Counted from the first letter of the stretch, positions 41,964 to 51,167 are shown. The stretch is DNA of 64,000 nucleotides from Bacillota bacterium (GCA_023391105.1 JAEWBO010000032.1:1-64000); one strand, 5' to 3'. Numbers and translations are program-made. Notes: generated by a model from the letters alone, not told the origin.

Positions 41964-43778
41964 ATGATTATCGAAGCGAATGAAAACATGGAAGTGAGTA
42001 AAGGTAAGGCGAAGAAGGGCAGGCGCATTTATTTAATCGTCGCGTCAGGCGTGCTGCTCGCGGCTCTGGCTGTTGCCGCTGTGTTTGTATTCGGAACCAG
42101 CACAGACAGAGTGGAGCGCGTCCTCGATTTTAATACCGTTATGTCGGGTGTCAGCGTGAACGGCGTGGATATATCGGGCCTGACAGACGAAGAAGCAAAA
42201 ACGGCAACCGATGGTCTTGATAAAGAATTGCTTAACGCTCACTCATTCTTATTTAATGTGAACGCACAGACCCATACCTACGCGCTGCAAGACTTAAGCG
42301 TTGGCACGGATTATGAAGACATTATTGCGCAGGCAATCGATTACGGACATACAGGTTCGTTTGAAGACCGCAAGACGGCTTACGATACGGCCAAGAGCGA
42401 AGGCGCGGCGTTCACCGTGAGCCTTAAGGCAGAAGAGGACAGACTGCGCACCGCGCTGGCCGACATAAAAAAAGAGCTCGATCAGGCGCCGCAGGACGCG
42501 CAAGCCGAGTTCATGCCATGCGGTTATTCGTTGAATGCCGATGGAACGCCTGTAAAATTCGAGCCTAACCTGCGGGACATGGCCGATGCGCATGCGGACG
42601 GCAAGGAAATAGAGCGCCCAGCCTTGGTGAGAATCGCTGAGGCAGATATGCCCAATAGATTGAGATATAAGTATTGGAATGATAACCACTATGAGGAAGA
42701 AAATAACATCCCTATCGACGCAAATATAGCGCGTTTCTATTACGTGCCTGAGGTGACAGGGATCGATGTGAATACCGACGCGATTTTCGATCAGGTGATG
42801 AATGCGGTAGTAAGCGGAGATTTCAGCGAAATCGAGGTACCGACAGAGGTGACGGAAGCAGCGCTCAAGCTGGATGATATCAAAAAGGATACACAGCTTA
42901 TCGCGTCTTGGACATCCAGCTACAGAGGACATTCGGGTTACAACAGAAACTGGAACGTGTCCCGCATGTCAAGCTTTATCAATGCCGCGGTGATTCAGCC
43001 GGGAGAGCAATGGTCAGTAAATAAGACGGCAGGGCCGCGCAACTCGACAACAGCAAGAGAAATCGGCTGGAGGGAAGCTGCCGGACTGGAGCTTGGCGGC
43101 ACAACACCGCAGGTTGGCGGCGGTGTCTGCCAGCTTGGCAGCACGACATACAATGCTGCGCTGCGCGCGAATTTGACCATTGCGAATTTCACCCACCATA
43201 CAATTCCGTCGGATTATATTCCGAAAGGGTTGGATGCAACCCTCAGTACACCGACGCCGGATCTTATTCTGCAAAATGACAATACGATGCCGGTTTATCT
43301 CGTGTCCTATGTGGATCCTCAGAAAAAGACGGTCACGGTGGAGGTTTACGGCCAGCTGCCGGTTGATCCGACATATGGGGAAAACATCATTTATGATTTC
43401 AGGTCGAATAACAAAGGAACACGTTATGGTTCTCCGGGTTCCATCACGCTATATAACCAGACTCAGACTCCCGACGGCAAGTCTTTAAGCCCGACGAAAC
43501 CAACGATTACATTTGCAGAGCCTCGTGCCGGTACAAAAATTGATGTTTTCAAGCACATTCTGTCTCTGGATGGCACACCGCTTTGCGATCCGATATTATA
43601 TGAAAAAGCAGACTATAAGCCGATCAAGGGAAGAGTCTACTCCTACTGGCCGGAATCCGGACCGCCCGCCGCGCCGACAGAACCGACTGCTCCGGTTGAT
43701 AATCCGACACCACCGACTGATCCGCCAACTGAAACACCGCCAACTGAAACACCGCCAACTGAAACACCGCAGGCCTAA
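41964..43778 (+). CDS. VanW family cell-surface protein
   Basis: About 604 residues from ATG 41964 (GAGGGTGG upstream). Order of parts: basic N-terminus and signal anchor (IYLIVASGVLLAALAVAAVFVF), two helical PG_binding_4-like units (SGVSVNGVDISGLTDEEAK onwards), then the VanW domain at about 310-470 with FINAAVIQPGEQWSVNKTAGPR, GGGVCQLGSTTYNAALRANL and a YxPKGLDAT segment. A Thr/Pro-rich tail with three perfect PPTET copies ends it, a likely wall-spanning spacer. VanW occurs in some vancomycin clusters but is widespread in Clostridia and of unknown function; no other van genes lie here. Confidence 0.9.
   Translation: MIIEANENMEVSKGKAKKGRRIYLIVASGVLLAALAVAAVFVFGTSTDRVERVLDFNTVMSGVSVNGVDISGLTDEEAKTATDGLDKELLNAHSFLFNVNAQTHTYALQDLSVGTDYEDIIAQAIDYGHTGSFEDRKTAYDTAKSEGAAFTVSLKAEEDRLRTALADIKKELDQAPQDAQAEFMPCGYSLNADGTPVKFEPNLRDMADAHADGKEIERPALVRIAEADMPNRLRYKYWNDNHYEEENNIPIDANIARFYYVPEVTGIDVNTDAIFDQVMNAVVSGDFSEIEVPTEVTEAALKLDDIKKDTQLIASWTSSYRGHSGYNRNWNVSRMSSFINAAVIQPGEQWSVNKTAGPRNSTTAREIGWREAAGLELGGTTPQVGGGVCQLGSTTYNAALRANLTIANFTHHTIPSDYIPKGLDATLSTPTPDLILQNDNTMPVYLVSYVDPQKKTVTVEVYGQLPVDPTYGENIIYDFRSNNKGTRYGSPGSITLYNQTQTPDGKSLSPTKPTITFAEPRAGTKIDVFKHILSLDGTPLCDPILYEKADYKPIKGRVYSYWPESGPPAAPTEPTAPVDNPTPPTDPPTETPPTETPPTETPQA
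43722..43766 (+). repeat. Tandem repeat in the VanW tail
   Basis: Three perfect copies of the 15-base unit CCGCCAACTGAAACA, encoding PPTET. Copy number could vary by slippage without a frameshift. Confidence 0.95.
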
Positions 43779-43824
43779 CTCGGGCTATATGCTCAAGTGC
43801 GGATCCAACGAAATACTAGACATT

Positions 43825-43849
43825 GGGTGGGTGGTTTGCCCACCCTTTT
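43825..43849 (+). terminator. VanW gene terminator
   Basis: A 7-bp stem GGGTGGG/CCCACCC followed by TTTTC. Confidence 0.75.
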
Positions 43850-43932
43850 CGATTTTATATAGACGTCCTATTCCAGGCACGAGATGTTATCTTTGCCTGC
43901 ATCAAAAGCTTACTGATAGGAGCTTGATTTTT

Positions 43933-44880
43933 ATGGAGAAAAAATACCGTATAATCGCTTTGTCGGCAGCGTTTATTATCGTTGTTTTATGTCTTGTGAG
44001 CATATTGCGGGGCAATGGCGATGCCGGGCTGCCGCAGACTATTCAGACATTTGTTGCCGAACAGGCAGACGAAGCATTGTCGCTTCGTAAGTGGATGCAG
44101 ACAAAAAATCTGGATGCGATTAAGCTTCTCAACAAAAGTAACAGACGCTACGGCGAAGGCGTGTCTATACAGACGGGAAAGCTATATTGTTTTTTCGAAG
44201 GAGAAGGAACGTACGAGCTTTTTACTTTGATCACATTAGAGCAAGCCAGCAACGTCATGGAAAAGCCGTTCGAGCTGACAGCTTTGGCCAAAGAATACGG
44301 CGCTTACGCATACATCCGGCATGACGGGGCTTTTGAGGTGATCTTCTCCGGTGACCCGTTCAATCGGCCGGGGGGCGTGGAAGGAACATCCGTCTATTAT
44401 AGCGATTTGTCAGAGCAAGAGCTTGAAGCATTGGGCATCGAGAGAAGTGAGAGCCTCGGCGGTAACTGGTTTCTGGCGGAAAAGAAGCAAAGGCCATTTG
44501 TGATCGACACCAAATCAGACCTTTTTCGCATTATTGTGGTCTTTGCGATTTGGGGACTTATTAGCCTGATATGGTTTCTGCTGTACAAAAAGCAAGAATG
44601 CAACGCTGAAGTGATTGCGAAAAAAGCTGAATACATGGGGCTGAGACCTAAGATCTGGTGGCATATTCATGGTATTCCTCGTTCGTGGGGTAGAAACGGC
44701 CATGCTTATGAAGCGACGTTTCTCACGGAAAAAAAGGAAAAGCTGTCGATGTATATGTACGAGTCAGATTACAACGACCTTGAAGAAGGGGCGTATGGGC
44801 ATCTTGAATTTAGACGTTTTAGAAAGCATTGTCGGTATACGCGCTTTACCGTGAGAGAAAAAGAAAACAAGGAGCTATGA
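43933..44880 (+). CDS. Membrane protein with two helices, unknown function
   Basis: 315 residues from ATG 43933, with TAGGAG eleven bases upstream; the frame extends further left only as a shadow of the VanW gene. One helix at residues 7-24 (IIALSAAFIIVVLCLVSIL) and another near 205-222 (IIVVFAIWGLISLIWFLLY) frame an outside domain of about 180 residues. The C-terminal 90 residues (HGIPRSWGRNGHAYEATFLTEK, LEEGAYGHLEFRRFR) resemble the OB-like part of DUF2500 proteins. No assignment is possible beyond that. Confidence 0.65.
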   Translation: MEKKYRIIALSAAFIIVVLCLVSILRGNGDAGLPQTIQTFVAEQADEALSLRKWMQTKNLDAIKLLNKSNRRYGEGVSIQTGKLYCFFEGEGTYELFTLITLEQASNVMEKPFELTALAKEYGAYAYIRHDGAFEVIFSGDPFNRPGGVEGTSVYYSDLSEQELEALGIERSESLGGNWFLAEKKQRPFVIDTKSDLFRIIVVFAIWGLISLIWFLLYKKQECNAEVIAKKAEYMGLRPKIWWHIHGIPRSWGRNGHAYEATFLTEKKEKLSMYMYESDYNDLEEGAYGHLEFRRFRKHCRYTRFTVREKENKEL

Positions 44881-44994
44881 CGGGAAACGGTAGGTTTTCT
44901 CAACCTAACAAGATAATATCAGCGCTTCCATAGCAATCGCCAGACTATTTTTAAAAGCGCTTAATTTGCAAGGCACATTTTGCCGTATTTTGGC

Positions 44995-45023
44995 TTGTGC
45001 AAATTAATGGATAAGGATATAAT
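44995..45023 (+). promoter_or_regulatory. Probable promoter of the pyridoxal kinase-like gene
   Basis: TTGTGC (44995-45000), 17 bases, TATAAT (45018-45023). Confidence 0.5.
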
Positions 45024-45050
45024 GAAATATCATTTTAAGGAGTTTTAACT

Positions 45051-45893
45051 ATGCAAAAAAGGATTGCCGCCATACATGATATCTCGGGCTTTGGGAAATG
45101 CTCTCTGACAGTGGCGCTGCCCATCATATCCGCAGCGGGCATTGAGGTCAGCGTGATTCCCACCGCCGTGCTGTCCACGCATACGGGCGGCTTCACGGGT
45201 TTTACATATCGTGACTTGACCGAGGACATTCTTCCCATCACCGACCATTGGTGCTCACTCAAATTAAAGTTTGACGCATTGTATACGGGCTTTTTGGGCT
45301 CGTTTGAGCAGCTGGATATTATGGGGCAGGTGTTTGACCGCCTGCGCACCGAGGATAACCTGATACTCGTCGATCCGGTGATGGCCGACAACGGCGCGCT
45401 TTATAAGGTGTTTCCGGATAACTTCCCGGACGGCATGAGAAGGCTCTGCGCTAAGGCGGACATCATCGTGCCGAACCTGACCGAAGCGGCGCTGCTAGTC
45501 GGACAGGAATTTAAGGAAGGTCCGTATACACGCGAATATATTGAGGAAACGCTTAAAAAGCTTGCGGCGCTCGGGCCGCGGCGTATCGTGCTTACCGGCG
45601 TCTATTTTAACGATTCGGAGCTAGGTGCGGCGTCGTACGATAGCCGCACGGGAGAGACGGAATACGCGTTTGCGCCACGTATCGAAGGGTATTACCACGG
45701 CACGGGCGACGTGTTTGCGAGCGTGCTGCTTTCAGCCGTGCTGCGCGGCTTTTCACTCGCGGAATCGGCACAGAATGCGGTGGACTTTACCGCTCAAAGC
45801 ATTGAGCGCACGCGCATTGCGGGTACGGATGTGCGTTTCGGCGTGAACTTCGAGGAAGGCTTGCCGTTGCTGATGCAGCAGCTTAATAAATAG
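45051..45893 (+). CDS. Pyridoxamine/pyridoxal kinase (ribokinase family)
   Basis: A 280-residue PfkB/ribokinase-like enzyme that should phosphorylate pyridoxal, pyridoxamine or pyridoxine in vitamin B6 salvage. Hallmarks: AAIHDISGFGKCSLTVALPIISAAG at the start, VLSTHTGGFTG as the substrate flap, LVDPVMADNG, PNLTEAALL, and YYHGTGDVFASVLLSA with the catalytic Asp (about residue 220). The length and the opening match the PdxY/PdxK branch of Clostridia (pyridoxamine kinase). AAGGAG lies upstream. The gene is monocistronic, with a terminator behind it. Confidence 0.9.
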   Translation: MQKRIAAIHDISGFGKCSLTVALPIISAAGIEVSVIPTAVLSTHTGGFTGFTYRDLTEDILPITDHWCSLKLKFDALYTGFLGSFEQLDIMGQVFDRLRTEDNLILVDPVMADNGALYKVFPDNFPDGMRRLCAKADIIVPNLTEAALLVGQEFKEGPYTREYIEETLKKLAALGPRRIVLTGVYFNDSELGAASYDSRTGETEYAFAPRIEGYYHGTGDVFASVLLSAVLRGFSLAESAQNAVDFTAQSIERTRIAGTDVRFGVNFEEGLPLLMQQLNK

Positions 45894-45937
45894 CGTTTAT
45901 GGCATTTTGATTATATAGTCATCAATCTGAATCAGAC

Positions 45938-45967
45938 ACAGCGCGGACCACATTCGCGCTGTTTTTG
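45938..45967 (+). terminator. Terminator of the pyridoxal kinase-like gene
   Basis: ACAGCGCG/CGCGCTGT stem followed by TTTTTG. Confidence 0.75.
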
Positions 45968-45978
45968 TGTTTATTGCC

Positions 45979-46932
45979 TTATTGGTAATAGTGGCTGTTC
46001 TGATAATACCAGCTAATCGTTTTTTTAAGACCATCCACAAGACTGTGGGTGCTGTGCCAATCGAGCTGTTGCATCGCAAGGCGAACATCCGGTAGGGGAG
46101 ACCAGAGCTCGTTTGTCCGATACGGCAGGGCGCCATAGCGAATCTCGCCAATCGGATTAATCATTGTTCGAATCTGCTCGATAAAATCGCGGAGCGGACA
46201 GGCTTTGCCGGTTCCGATATTGAAAACAGCCTTTGTGTGCGCTTCGTTCTCATATGCCGCTATCAGCGCGTCTACGACATCGCCCACATAGCAGTAGTCC
46301 CGGTGCTGGGTGCATGGTGTAAGATTAAGGGTTTCACCGCGCAGCATTGACAGTATCGCGTGACAGAATATCTTGTGCCGCGGTTCCGACTCGCCGTATA
46401 CGCCAAAAGGGCGCAGCGTCACGATACCGATATCGTGCTGCGCTGCATATTGGTGCGCGATGATTGTGGCGGCGGCCTTCGTGCTCGCATACGCGTTTTC
46501 GGGGCGAAGCGGCGCATCCTCATTAACTGCGCCTTGGTGGTTGCCGTACTCCGCGCCGCTGCCGACTGTGACGATGCGTTTACAGCCGCAGGCTTGCATC
46601 GCCTTCGCCACATTGACTGTACCCGTCACGTTGACACTGACTGCCTGCGAAATATCCTGCTGTGCGAAATCGACACCGTATGCGGCAAGATGAAACAAAC
46701 CATCGGGACGTGTATCGGTGAGTATGCGCAATACGGCGTTTTCGTCAGCAATATCTGCAACCACGAGACGATAATCGCCCTCACAGTCATCCAAACGCCA
46801 GAGATCACTATTGGCTTTCGCAAGTACGATGACATCCGCCTGCTTGTCGATCAGGCGGCGGACAAGATGTGAACCGATAAATCCAGCACCGCCGGTGACC
46901 AGCAGACGTTTACCCGAGCAGGACGTTTTCAT
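45979..46932 (-). CDS. NAD-dependent epimerase/dehydratase (extended SDR), nucleotide-sugar type
   Basis: 317 residues from ATG 46932 (AGGAG upstream). The Rossmann motif VTGGAGFIGSH (residues 12-22), the SGAEYG segment and the catalytic pair Y148/K152 in YASTK are intact; PxxxFGVYG and the HRDYCYVGDVVDALI segment mark the nucleotide-sugar dehydratase, epimerase and reductase group. It is close in style to CDP-sugar synthases such as abequose or tyvelose genes, consistent with a cytidylyltransferase gene 400 bases upstream on the same strand. The exact sugar cannot be told. Confidence 0.85.
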   Translation of the reverse strand: MKTSCSGKRLLVTGGAGFIGSHLVRRLIDKQADVIVLAKANSDLWRLDDCEGDYRLVVADIADENAVLRILTDTRPDGLFHLAAYGVDFAQQDISQAVSVNVTGTVNVAKAMQACGCKRIVTVGSGAEYGNHQGAVNEDAPLRPENAYASTKAAATIIAHQYAAQHDIGIVTLRPFGVYGESEPRHKIFCHAILSMLRGETLNLTPCTQHRDYCYVGDVVDALIAAYENEAHTKAVFNIGTGKACPLRDFIEQIRTMINPIGEIRYGALPYRTNELWSPLPDVRLAMQQLDWHSTHSLVDGLKKTISWYYQNSHYYQ

Positions 46933-47120
46933 GCAAAGTCTCCTGTGGCGTGTATATGCAACGCAATGAATGATCATGAAGCGCCATGTTTTGATTGGTA
47001 TCGTCGTTTATCTGCCCTTTTAACAAAAATATCACCGAAAATATCATATTTAAATTCATTTCAGTCACCAAAACCAACCCTTCTACATCATTCTATGTCG
47101 CGGTTTGGTGACTCTTGCTT

Positions 47121-47283
47121 GGGAAGCACTGATTAATTCAGCGTGCTGCCTTGAACGGTTGATTTTGCGCTCTGTTATGTCGCTAAAACCTCGAAATAGC
47201 GCTGCTATTCCATCGGTTTTGCTCCTTGCAGAACACAAAATCATTTCGTCAAATCAGCACACCTCATTTTAATCAGTGCTCCC
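47121..47283. mobile_element. Fully palindromic MITE, 163 bp
   Basis: The left end GGGAAGCACTGATTAA and the right end TTAATCAGTGCTCCC are inverted copies, and similarity continues inward over the whole length (CAGCGTGCTG against CAGCACACC, TGATTTTGCGCTCTG against CAGAACACAAAATCA, AAAACCTCG...AATAGC against GCTATT...CGGTTTT). No ORF is inside. It lies between two nucleotide-sugar genes. No clear target duplication is seen. Confidence 0.75.
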
Positions 47284-47335
47284 CTATGTACTGCGGCATT
47301 CGTTTCAAATAACGCGCCGCGTTTTAATATGCGGA

Positions 47336-48082
47336 TTATTTTTCAAAGAAATGGGCGTTTTGACGGGCATTTAAGAGGTCTTTATACGTATCGATTCCCA
47401 CCCAATAATTATCGTGTTTGTAGACGGCCAGCTCATCGATGGCCGTTAGTTTCTTAAGCAGTGTGGATTCCAATGAGCACCGTTTGTCATCGGTGAGGTA
47501 ATGGAAGACAGACTTATTTAACACGAAGAATCCGGCGTTGACGATCAGATTAAGAAGCGGCTTTTCTTTAAAAGCAGTCGCCACGCCGTTTTTTACAGTC
47601 AGAATTCCATAATGGCTTCGATAATATACACCGGTGACCGTGGCGATTCTGTCCATCTGTTTATGATATTCGAGCAGCTTGTCAATGCGGATGTCGCCGA
47701 TGCTGTCGCCATAAGTGGCAAAGAATGCGTTGCCCGTCACATACTTTTCTATCATTTTGATGCGGGCACCGGTTTGCGTATCAATGCCGGTATCCACAAA
47801 CGTGATATTCCAGTTGTTTTTTAACTCATCGAGAAATTCGATATGGTTGTCGCCCATCGAGAGCTTATAGTCTAAGTGATTAATGTAGTATTTATTGAAA
47901 TACTCGCGTATTTCATCGCCTTTATAACCAAGAGGCAATATAAAATCGCGGACACCATATTGGCTGAATAGATTCATAATGTGCCAAATGATCGGTTTTC
48001 CGTTTATATCGGATAAGGGTTTTGGAATGTCCCCTTTGTCTGTTCTCATACCTTTCCCACCACAGAGTATGACTGCTTCCAT
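47336..48082 (-). CDS. rfbF: Sugar nucleotidyltransferase, glucose-1-phosphate cytidylyltransferase-like
   Basis: A 248-residue enzyme that most likely makes CDP-glucose from CTP and glucose 1-phosphate. The pyrophosphorylase loop AVILCGGKGMR (residues 3-13), KPIIWHIMNLFSQYG, YGDSIGDIRIDKLLEYH and FKEKP...VNAGFFVLNK follow the RfbF pattern. GGAGG lies upstream on the minus strand. With the epimerase gene downstream it would start a CDP-sugar branch, but CDP-glucose 4,6-dehydratase and glycosyltransferases are not seen here. The MITE separates the two genes, so co-transcription is uncertain. Confidence 0.8.
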   Translation of the reverse strand: MEAVILCGGKGMRTDKGDIPKPLSDINGKPIIWHIMNLFSQYGVRDFILPLGYKGDEIREYFNKYYINHLDYKLSMGDNHIEFLDELKNNWNITFVDTGIDTQTGARIKMIEKYVTGNAFFATYGDSIGDIRIDKLLEYHKQMDRIATVTGVYYRSHYGILTVKNGVATAFKEKPLLNLIVNAGFFVLNKSVFHYLTDDKRCSLESTLLKKLTAIDELAVYKHDNYWVGIDTYKDLLNARQNAHFFEK

Positions 48083-48408
48083 ATGATGATTCCTCCATTT
48101 TGTATTGTAAACGCTTCAGACGTTTGAGGCAGATATGTGCAGCAAACGAGTCCTTTACAATATCATATGCGCCTGGCGATGATTGTTGATATATATATTA
48201 AAATATATATATAACTGTTTGTCTCTTGTTATGCACCGTCATTGAACCTAAGGACAATTTAAAGCACAGATGTCACTCTATACTACGTTTGCTTATGGTT
48301 TTTGTGACAGTTTAAATGAATGAATTAAACTTGTGCGGCAGACTAAAATCCCGCAGATATTTTGATATATATATTTTGATGAATGACGAAAAAGAGCGCA
48401 AAATCATC
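48083..48408. other. AT-rich divergent intergenic region
   Basis: No gene in about 330 bases between rfbF and the feo promoter. It contains an alternating TATATATATTAAAATATATATATA stretch near 48190, which could melt easily or form a cruciform. Confidence 0.5.
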
Positions 48409-48462
48409 TTGACAAGCAATGTTAGCCGTGTTAAACTCATTTTAGTTAGATAGGGCTAACAA
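48409..48462 (+). promoter_or_regulatory. feo promoter with a DtxR-like iron box
   Basis: TTGACA (48409-48414), 17 bases, TAAACT (48432-48437). TTAGTTAGATAGGGCTAAC (48442-48460) matches the 19-bp DtxR/IdeR box pattern (TTAGGTTAGSCTAACCTAA) and lies at the transcription start; GTTAGCC at 48421 is another half-site. Iron-dependent repression is likely. Confidence 0.7.
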
Positions 48463-48520
48463 TAGTTGCCTCAAAACGGCGCTTTTGATATAAGTTTAAA
48501 TTTATTAGGGGGATTTCCGG

Positions 48521-48742
48521 ATGATGACACTCAATCACATACCTTGCGGAAAAACTGTAAGGGTTAGAAAGCTCGACAGTCAGGGCGCACTCAAACGCAG
48601 AATCATGGATATGGGCATCACAAAAGGCGCATCCATCACTGTGAAGAAGCTGGCTCCTTTGGGCGACCCCATGGAATTAAGCGTCAGAGGGTATGAGCTT
48701 TCGATGAGAAAAGCGGATGCCGCCAATATCATTGTGGAATAA
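48521..48742 (+). CDS. feoA: Ferrous iron transport protein A
   Basis: A 73-residue SH3-like FeoA protein: NHIPCGKTVRVRKLDSQGALKRRIMDMGITKGASITVKKLAPLGDP ending ELSMRKADAANIIVE, the complete family pattern. It is thought to bind FeoB on the cytoplasmic side and support Fe2+ uptake. GGGGG lies upstream of two consecutive ATG codons. It is the first gene of the feo operon, under the DtxR-like box at 48442. Confidence 0.95.
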   Translation: MMTLNHIPCGKTVRVRKLDSQGALKRRIMDMGITKGASITVKKLAPLGDPMELSVRGYELSMRKADAANIIVE

Positions 48743-48764
48743 TTTAAATTTTTTTACGACATCA

Positions 48765-48780
48765 GTTAGCATTAGCTAAC
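48765..48780. promoter_or_regulatory. Second iron-box-like palindrome between feoA and feoB
   Basis: GTTAGC-ATTA-GCTAAC, a perfect 6-bp inverted repeat with the same half-site as the box upstream of feoA. It could be an internal operator that sets feoB expression separately. Confidence 0.6.
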
Positions 48781-48797
48781 ATTTGGAAGGAATAGAC

Positions 48798-50972
48798 ATG
48801 ACTATGAAAATAGCGCTGGTGGGCAATCCAAACAGCGGCAAAACAACGCTGTTCAATACGCTCACGGGCAGTAAACAATATGTGGGTAATTGGCCGGGTG
48901 TGACGGTTGAAAAAAAGGAAGGCCATCTCAAAAGCCGTCATCACGAAGCCATCATCGTTGATCTTCCGGGTGTTTACTCGCTTTCGCCGTATTCTCTCGA
49001 AGAGGTGATCGCGCGAGACTTTATTATCAACGAGAAGCCGGACGTGATTATCAACATCGTGGATGCGTCCAATCTTGAACGCAATCTGTATTTAACCACT
49101 CAGGTATTAGAGCTGGGCGTGCCGACGGTGATCGCGCTCAATATGATGGACGTGGTAAACAGACGCGGCGACAGGATCGACATGGCGGCGATGCAAAAAA
49201 GCCTTGGCTGTCCTGTGGCGGCTATTGCCGCTGTCAAAGAGCATGGCGTGGATAAGCTGATCACCATGGCATTATCAATCGCGCAAAAACCGCATCCGCG
49301 GACATTTTCACCCGATATGGAGTCTGCACTTTCGGCAATATCGGACGCCGTCGGGAACGAGCCTTGGTTTAGTAACTATGAGCCGCGCTGGCTGGCCGTT
49401 AAGCTTTTTGAGAACGATGAGGATCTGCTTAAAAAGATTCAGCTGTCCGATGCGGCAAAGCGCAAGATTGACAGCACTGTGACAGCCATGCAAGAAGCGA
49501 TGGATGATGACGCGGAAAGCATTATCACGAATGAACGTTATGAAAGCGTGGCGGCGCTGCTTGAGGGTGTATACATAAAAAAAGCGCGCCCTGTGCTCAC
49601 CGTATCAGACAGGATCGATAAGGTGCTCACCAACCGCTGGCTCGCGCTGCCGATATTCTTTTTTATCATGTGGGGCGTGTATTTCGTCTCCATACAGACC
49701 GTGGGCGACTGGACAATCGGCTGGGTGGAGGAGTTGATCGGCTGGGTATCCGGCGGCGTGGAAGCGCTGCTTGTGAATTGGGGCGCGTCCGATTGGGTGC
49801 TGAGCCTCGTGATCAACGGCATATTCGATGGTGTGGGCGCAGTACTCGTGTTTGTGCCGCAGCTCATGATCCTTTACCTGTTTATTTCGATACTTGAAGA
49901 CTGCGGCTATATGGCGCGCGTCGCGTTTATCATGGACCGCATTTTCCGACGGTTCGGGCTGTCGGGCAAATCGTTCATTCCCATGCTGATCGGCACGGGC
50001 TGCAGTGTGCCTGCCGTGATGGCGTCACGCACGATTGAAAATGAGAACGACCGCAAAATGACGATCATGCTAACGCCGTTTATTCCCTGCGGTGCTAAGC
50101 TTCCGGTGTTTGCGATGTTTGTGGCGCTTGTGTTCCGGAACGCCTCATGGGTGGGCCCCTCGATGTATCTTGTCGGTATTGTGATGGTCATTCTGTCCGG
50201 CCTGATACTCAAAAGAACCAAGCTGTTTGCGGGCAACACCACGCCGTTTATGATGGAACTGCCCGAGTATAAAATGCCGCGACCCAAGGGCTTGCTCATC
50301 CATATATGGGAAAAGGGCAAATCGTTTGTGATCAAGGCCGGAACGATCATATTCCTGGCCTCTGCGGTGCTGTGGGTGCTGCAATCGTTCAGCTTTTCGT
50401 TTGAATATTTGGGGACTGATCAGATTGAACAGAGTATACTTGCGGGCATTGGGCATGTGTTGGCGCCCATATTTGTACCGCTCGGATTTGGCAACTGGAT
50501 GTCTGCTGTGGCCACGGTGACAGGACTCATTGCCAAAGAGGTTGTGGTGTCCACGTTCGCCATCGCCAGTGCAAACACGGTAATCACGTTTACCGCCGTG
50601 ACGGCTTACGCGTTCATGATATTCACGCTGCTGGCGGCACCATGTTTTGCGGCGATTGGCGCGATAAAGCGTGAGATGGGCGGCTGGAAATGGACATTCA
50701 TCGCCATCGGCTTTCAGACGGGCCTTGCCTATGTGACGGCGATGCTTGTGAACCTCGTCGGCGGGCTTTTCTTTCCGAACGCCGAGCCAATGCAGCTGGG
50801 CGGCGACATTGAAGCAGCCGGTGAAGGCGCGCTATCAGGCGCGGCGATTCTCGATAACCCGATGATCTATATACTCGGCGCAATACTGCTCGCCGTCGCC
50901 GTCACAGGTCTCGTTTCGCTGATCAAGCGGGGCGGCGGTAAGCCGCTGTCCGGTTCAGCGGCCAAGCTATAA
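48798..50972 (+). CDS. feoB: Ferrous iron transporter B
   Basis: About 724 residues from ATG 48798 (GGAAGGA upstream). The N-terminal G domain has LVGNPNSGKTTLFN, the switch region NWPGVTVEKKEG, DLPGVYSL and LNMMDV; a helical stalk follows to about residue 270. The membrane part carries the two Gate domains with GTGCSVPAVMASR and PFIPCGAKLPVF, the Cys-containing segments of the Fe2+ path. It imports Fe2+ under anoxic conditions. It belongs to an operon with feoA and the Cys-rich partner gene 11 bases downstream. Confidence 0.97.
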   Translation: MTMKIALVGNPNSGKTTLFNTLTGSKQYVGNWPGVTVEKKEGHLKSRHHEAIIVDLPGVYSLSPYSLEEVIARDFIINEKPDVIINIVDASNLERNLYLTTQVLELGVPTVIALNMMDVVNRRGDRIDMAAMQKSLGCPVAAIAAVKEHGVDKLITMALSIAQKPHPRTFSPDMESALSAISDAVGNEPWFSNYEPRWLAVKLFENDEDLLKKIQLSDAAKRKIDSTVTAMQEAMDDDAESIITNERYESVAALLEGVYIKKARPVLTVSDRIDKVLTNRWLALPIFFFIMWGVYFVSIQTVGDWTIGWVEELIGWVSGGVEALLVNWGASDWVLSLVINGIFDGVGAVLVFVPQLMILYLFISILEDCGYMARVAFIMDRIFRRFGLSGKSFIPMLIGTGCSVPAVMASRTIENENDRKMTIMLTPFIPCGAKLPVFAMFVALVFRNASWVGPSMYLVGIVMVILSGLILKRTKLFAGNTTPFMMELPEYKMPRPKGLLIHIWEKGKSFVIKAGTIIFLASAVLWVLQSFSFSFEYLGTDQIEQSILAGIGHVLAPIFVPLGFGNWMSAVATVTGLIAKEVVVSTFAIASANTVITFTAVTAYAFMIFTLLAAPCFAAIGAIKREMGGWKWTFIAIGFQTGLAYVTAMLVNLVGGLFFPNAEPMQLGGDIEAAGEGALSGAAILDNPMIYILGAILLAVAVTGLVSLIKRGGGKPLSGSAAKL

Positions 50973-50983
50973 GGAGTGATAAT

Positions 50984-51160
50984 ATGATTGATTACATCAT
51001 CGTCGGTGCTGTGCTCGCACTGCTGGCGGCTGTGGTGGTGCGTATGGTGAAGAGACGCAAGGCAGGCGGAGGCTGCGCGGGATGCAGCGGATGCGGTGCC
51101 ACGCATCAGGCAGAGCCGCATACTTGCAGCGGTTGCAGCCAGCACGCCGATAAAGAATAA
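50984..51160 (+). CDS. FeoB-associated Cys-rich membrane protein
   Basis: 58 residues behind AAGGAG, 11 bases after feoB. One N-terminal membrane helix (YIIVGAVLALLAAVVVRMV), a basic KRRK stop-transfer, then a Gly/Cys tail: GGGCAGCSGCG and HTCSGCSQH. This is the standard small third gene of clostridial feo operons (PF12669-like). It may handle Fe2+ or a metal cluster at the transporter exit, replacing the FeoC of enterobacteria. A hairpin follows within 10 bases, itself duplicated by a repeat insertion. Confidence 0.9.
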   Translation: MIDYIIVGAVLALLAAVVVRMVKRRKAGGGCAGCSGCGATHQAEPHTCSGCSQHADKE

Positions 51161-51167
51161 AATTTCT

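Noticed and set aside
41964..43778. A vancomycin resistance cluster
   Set aside because: VanW alone is common in Clostridia; vanH, ligase, vanX and the vanRS regulators are absent, and the M15 peptidase gene is 30 kb away.
43513..43932. A longer N-terminus for the two-helix membrane protein
   Set aside because: These 140 codons are an out-of-frame reading of the VanW tail; a ribosome binding site and ATG at 43933 mark the real start.
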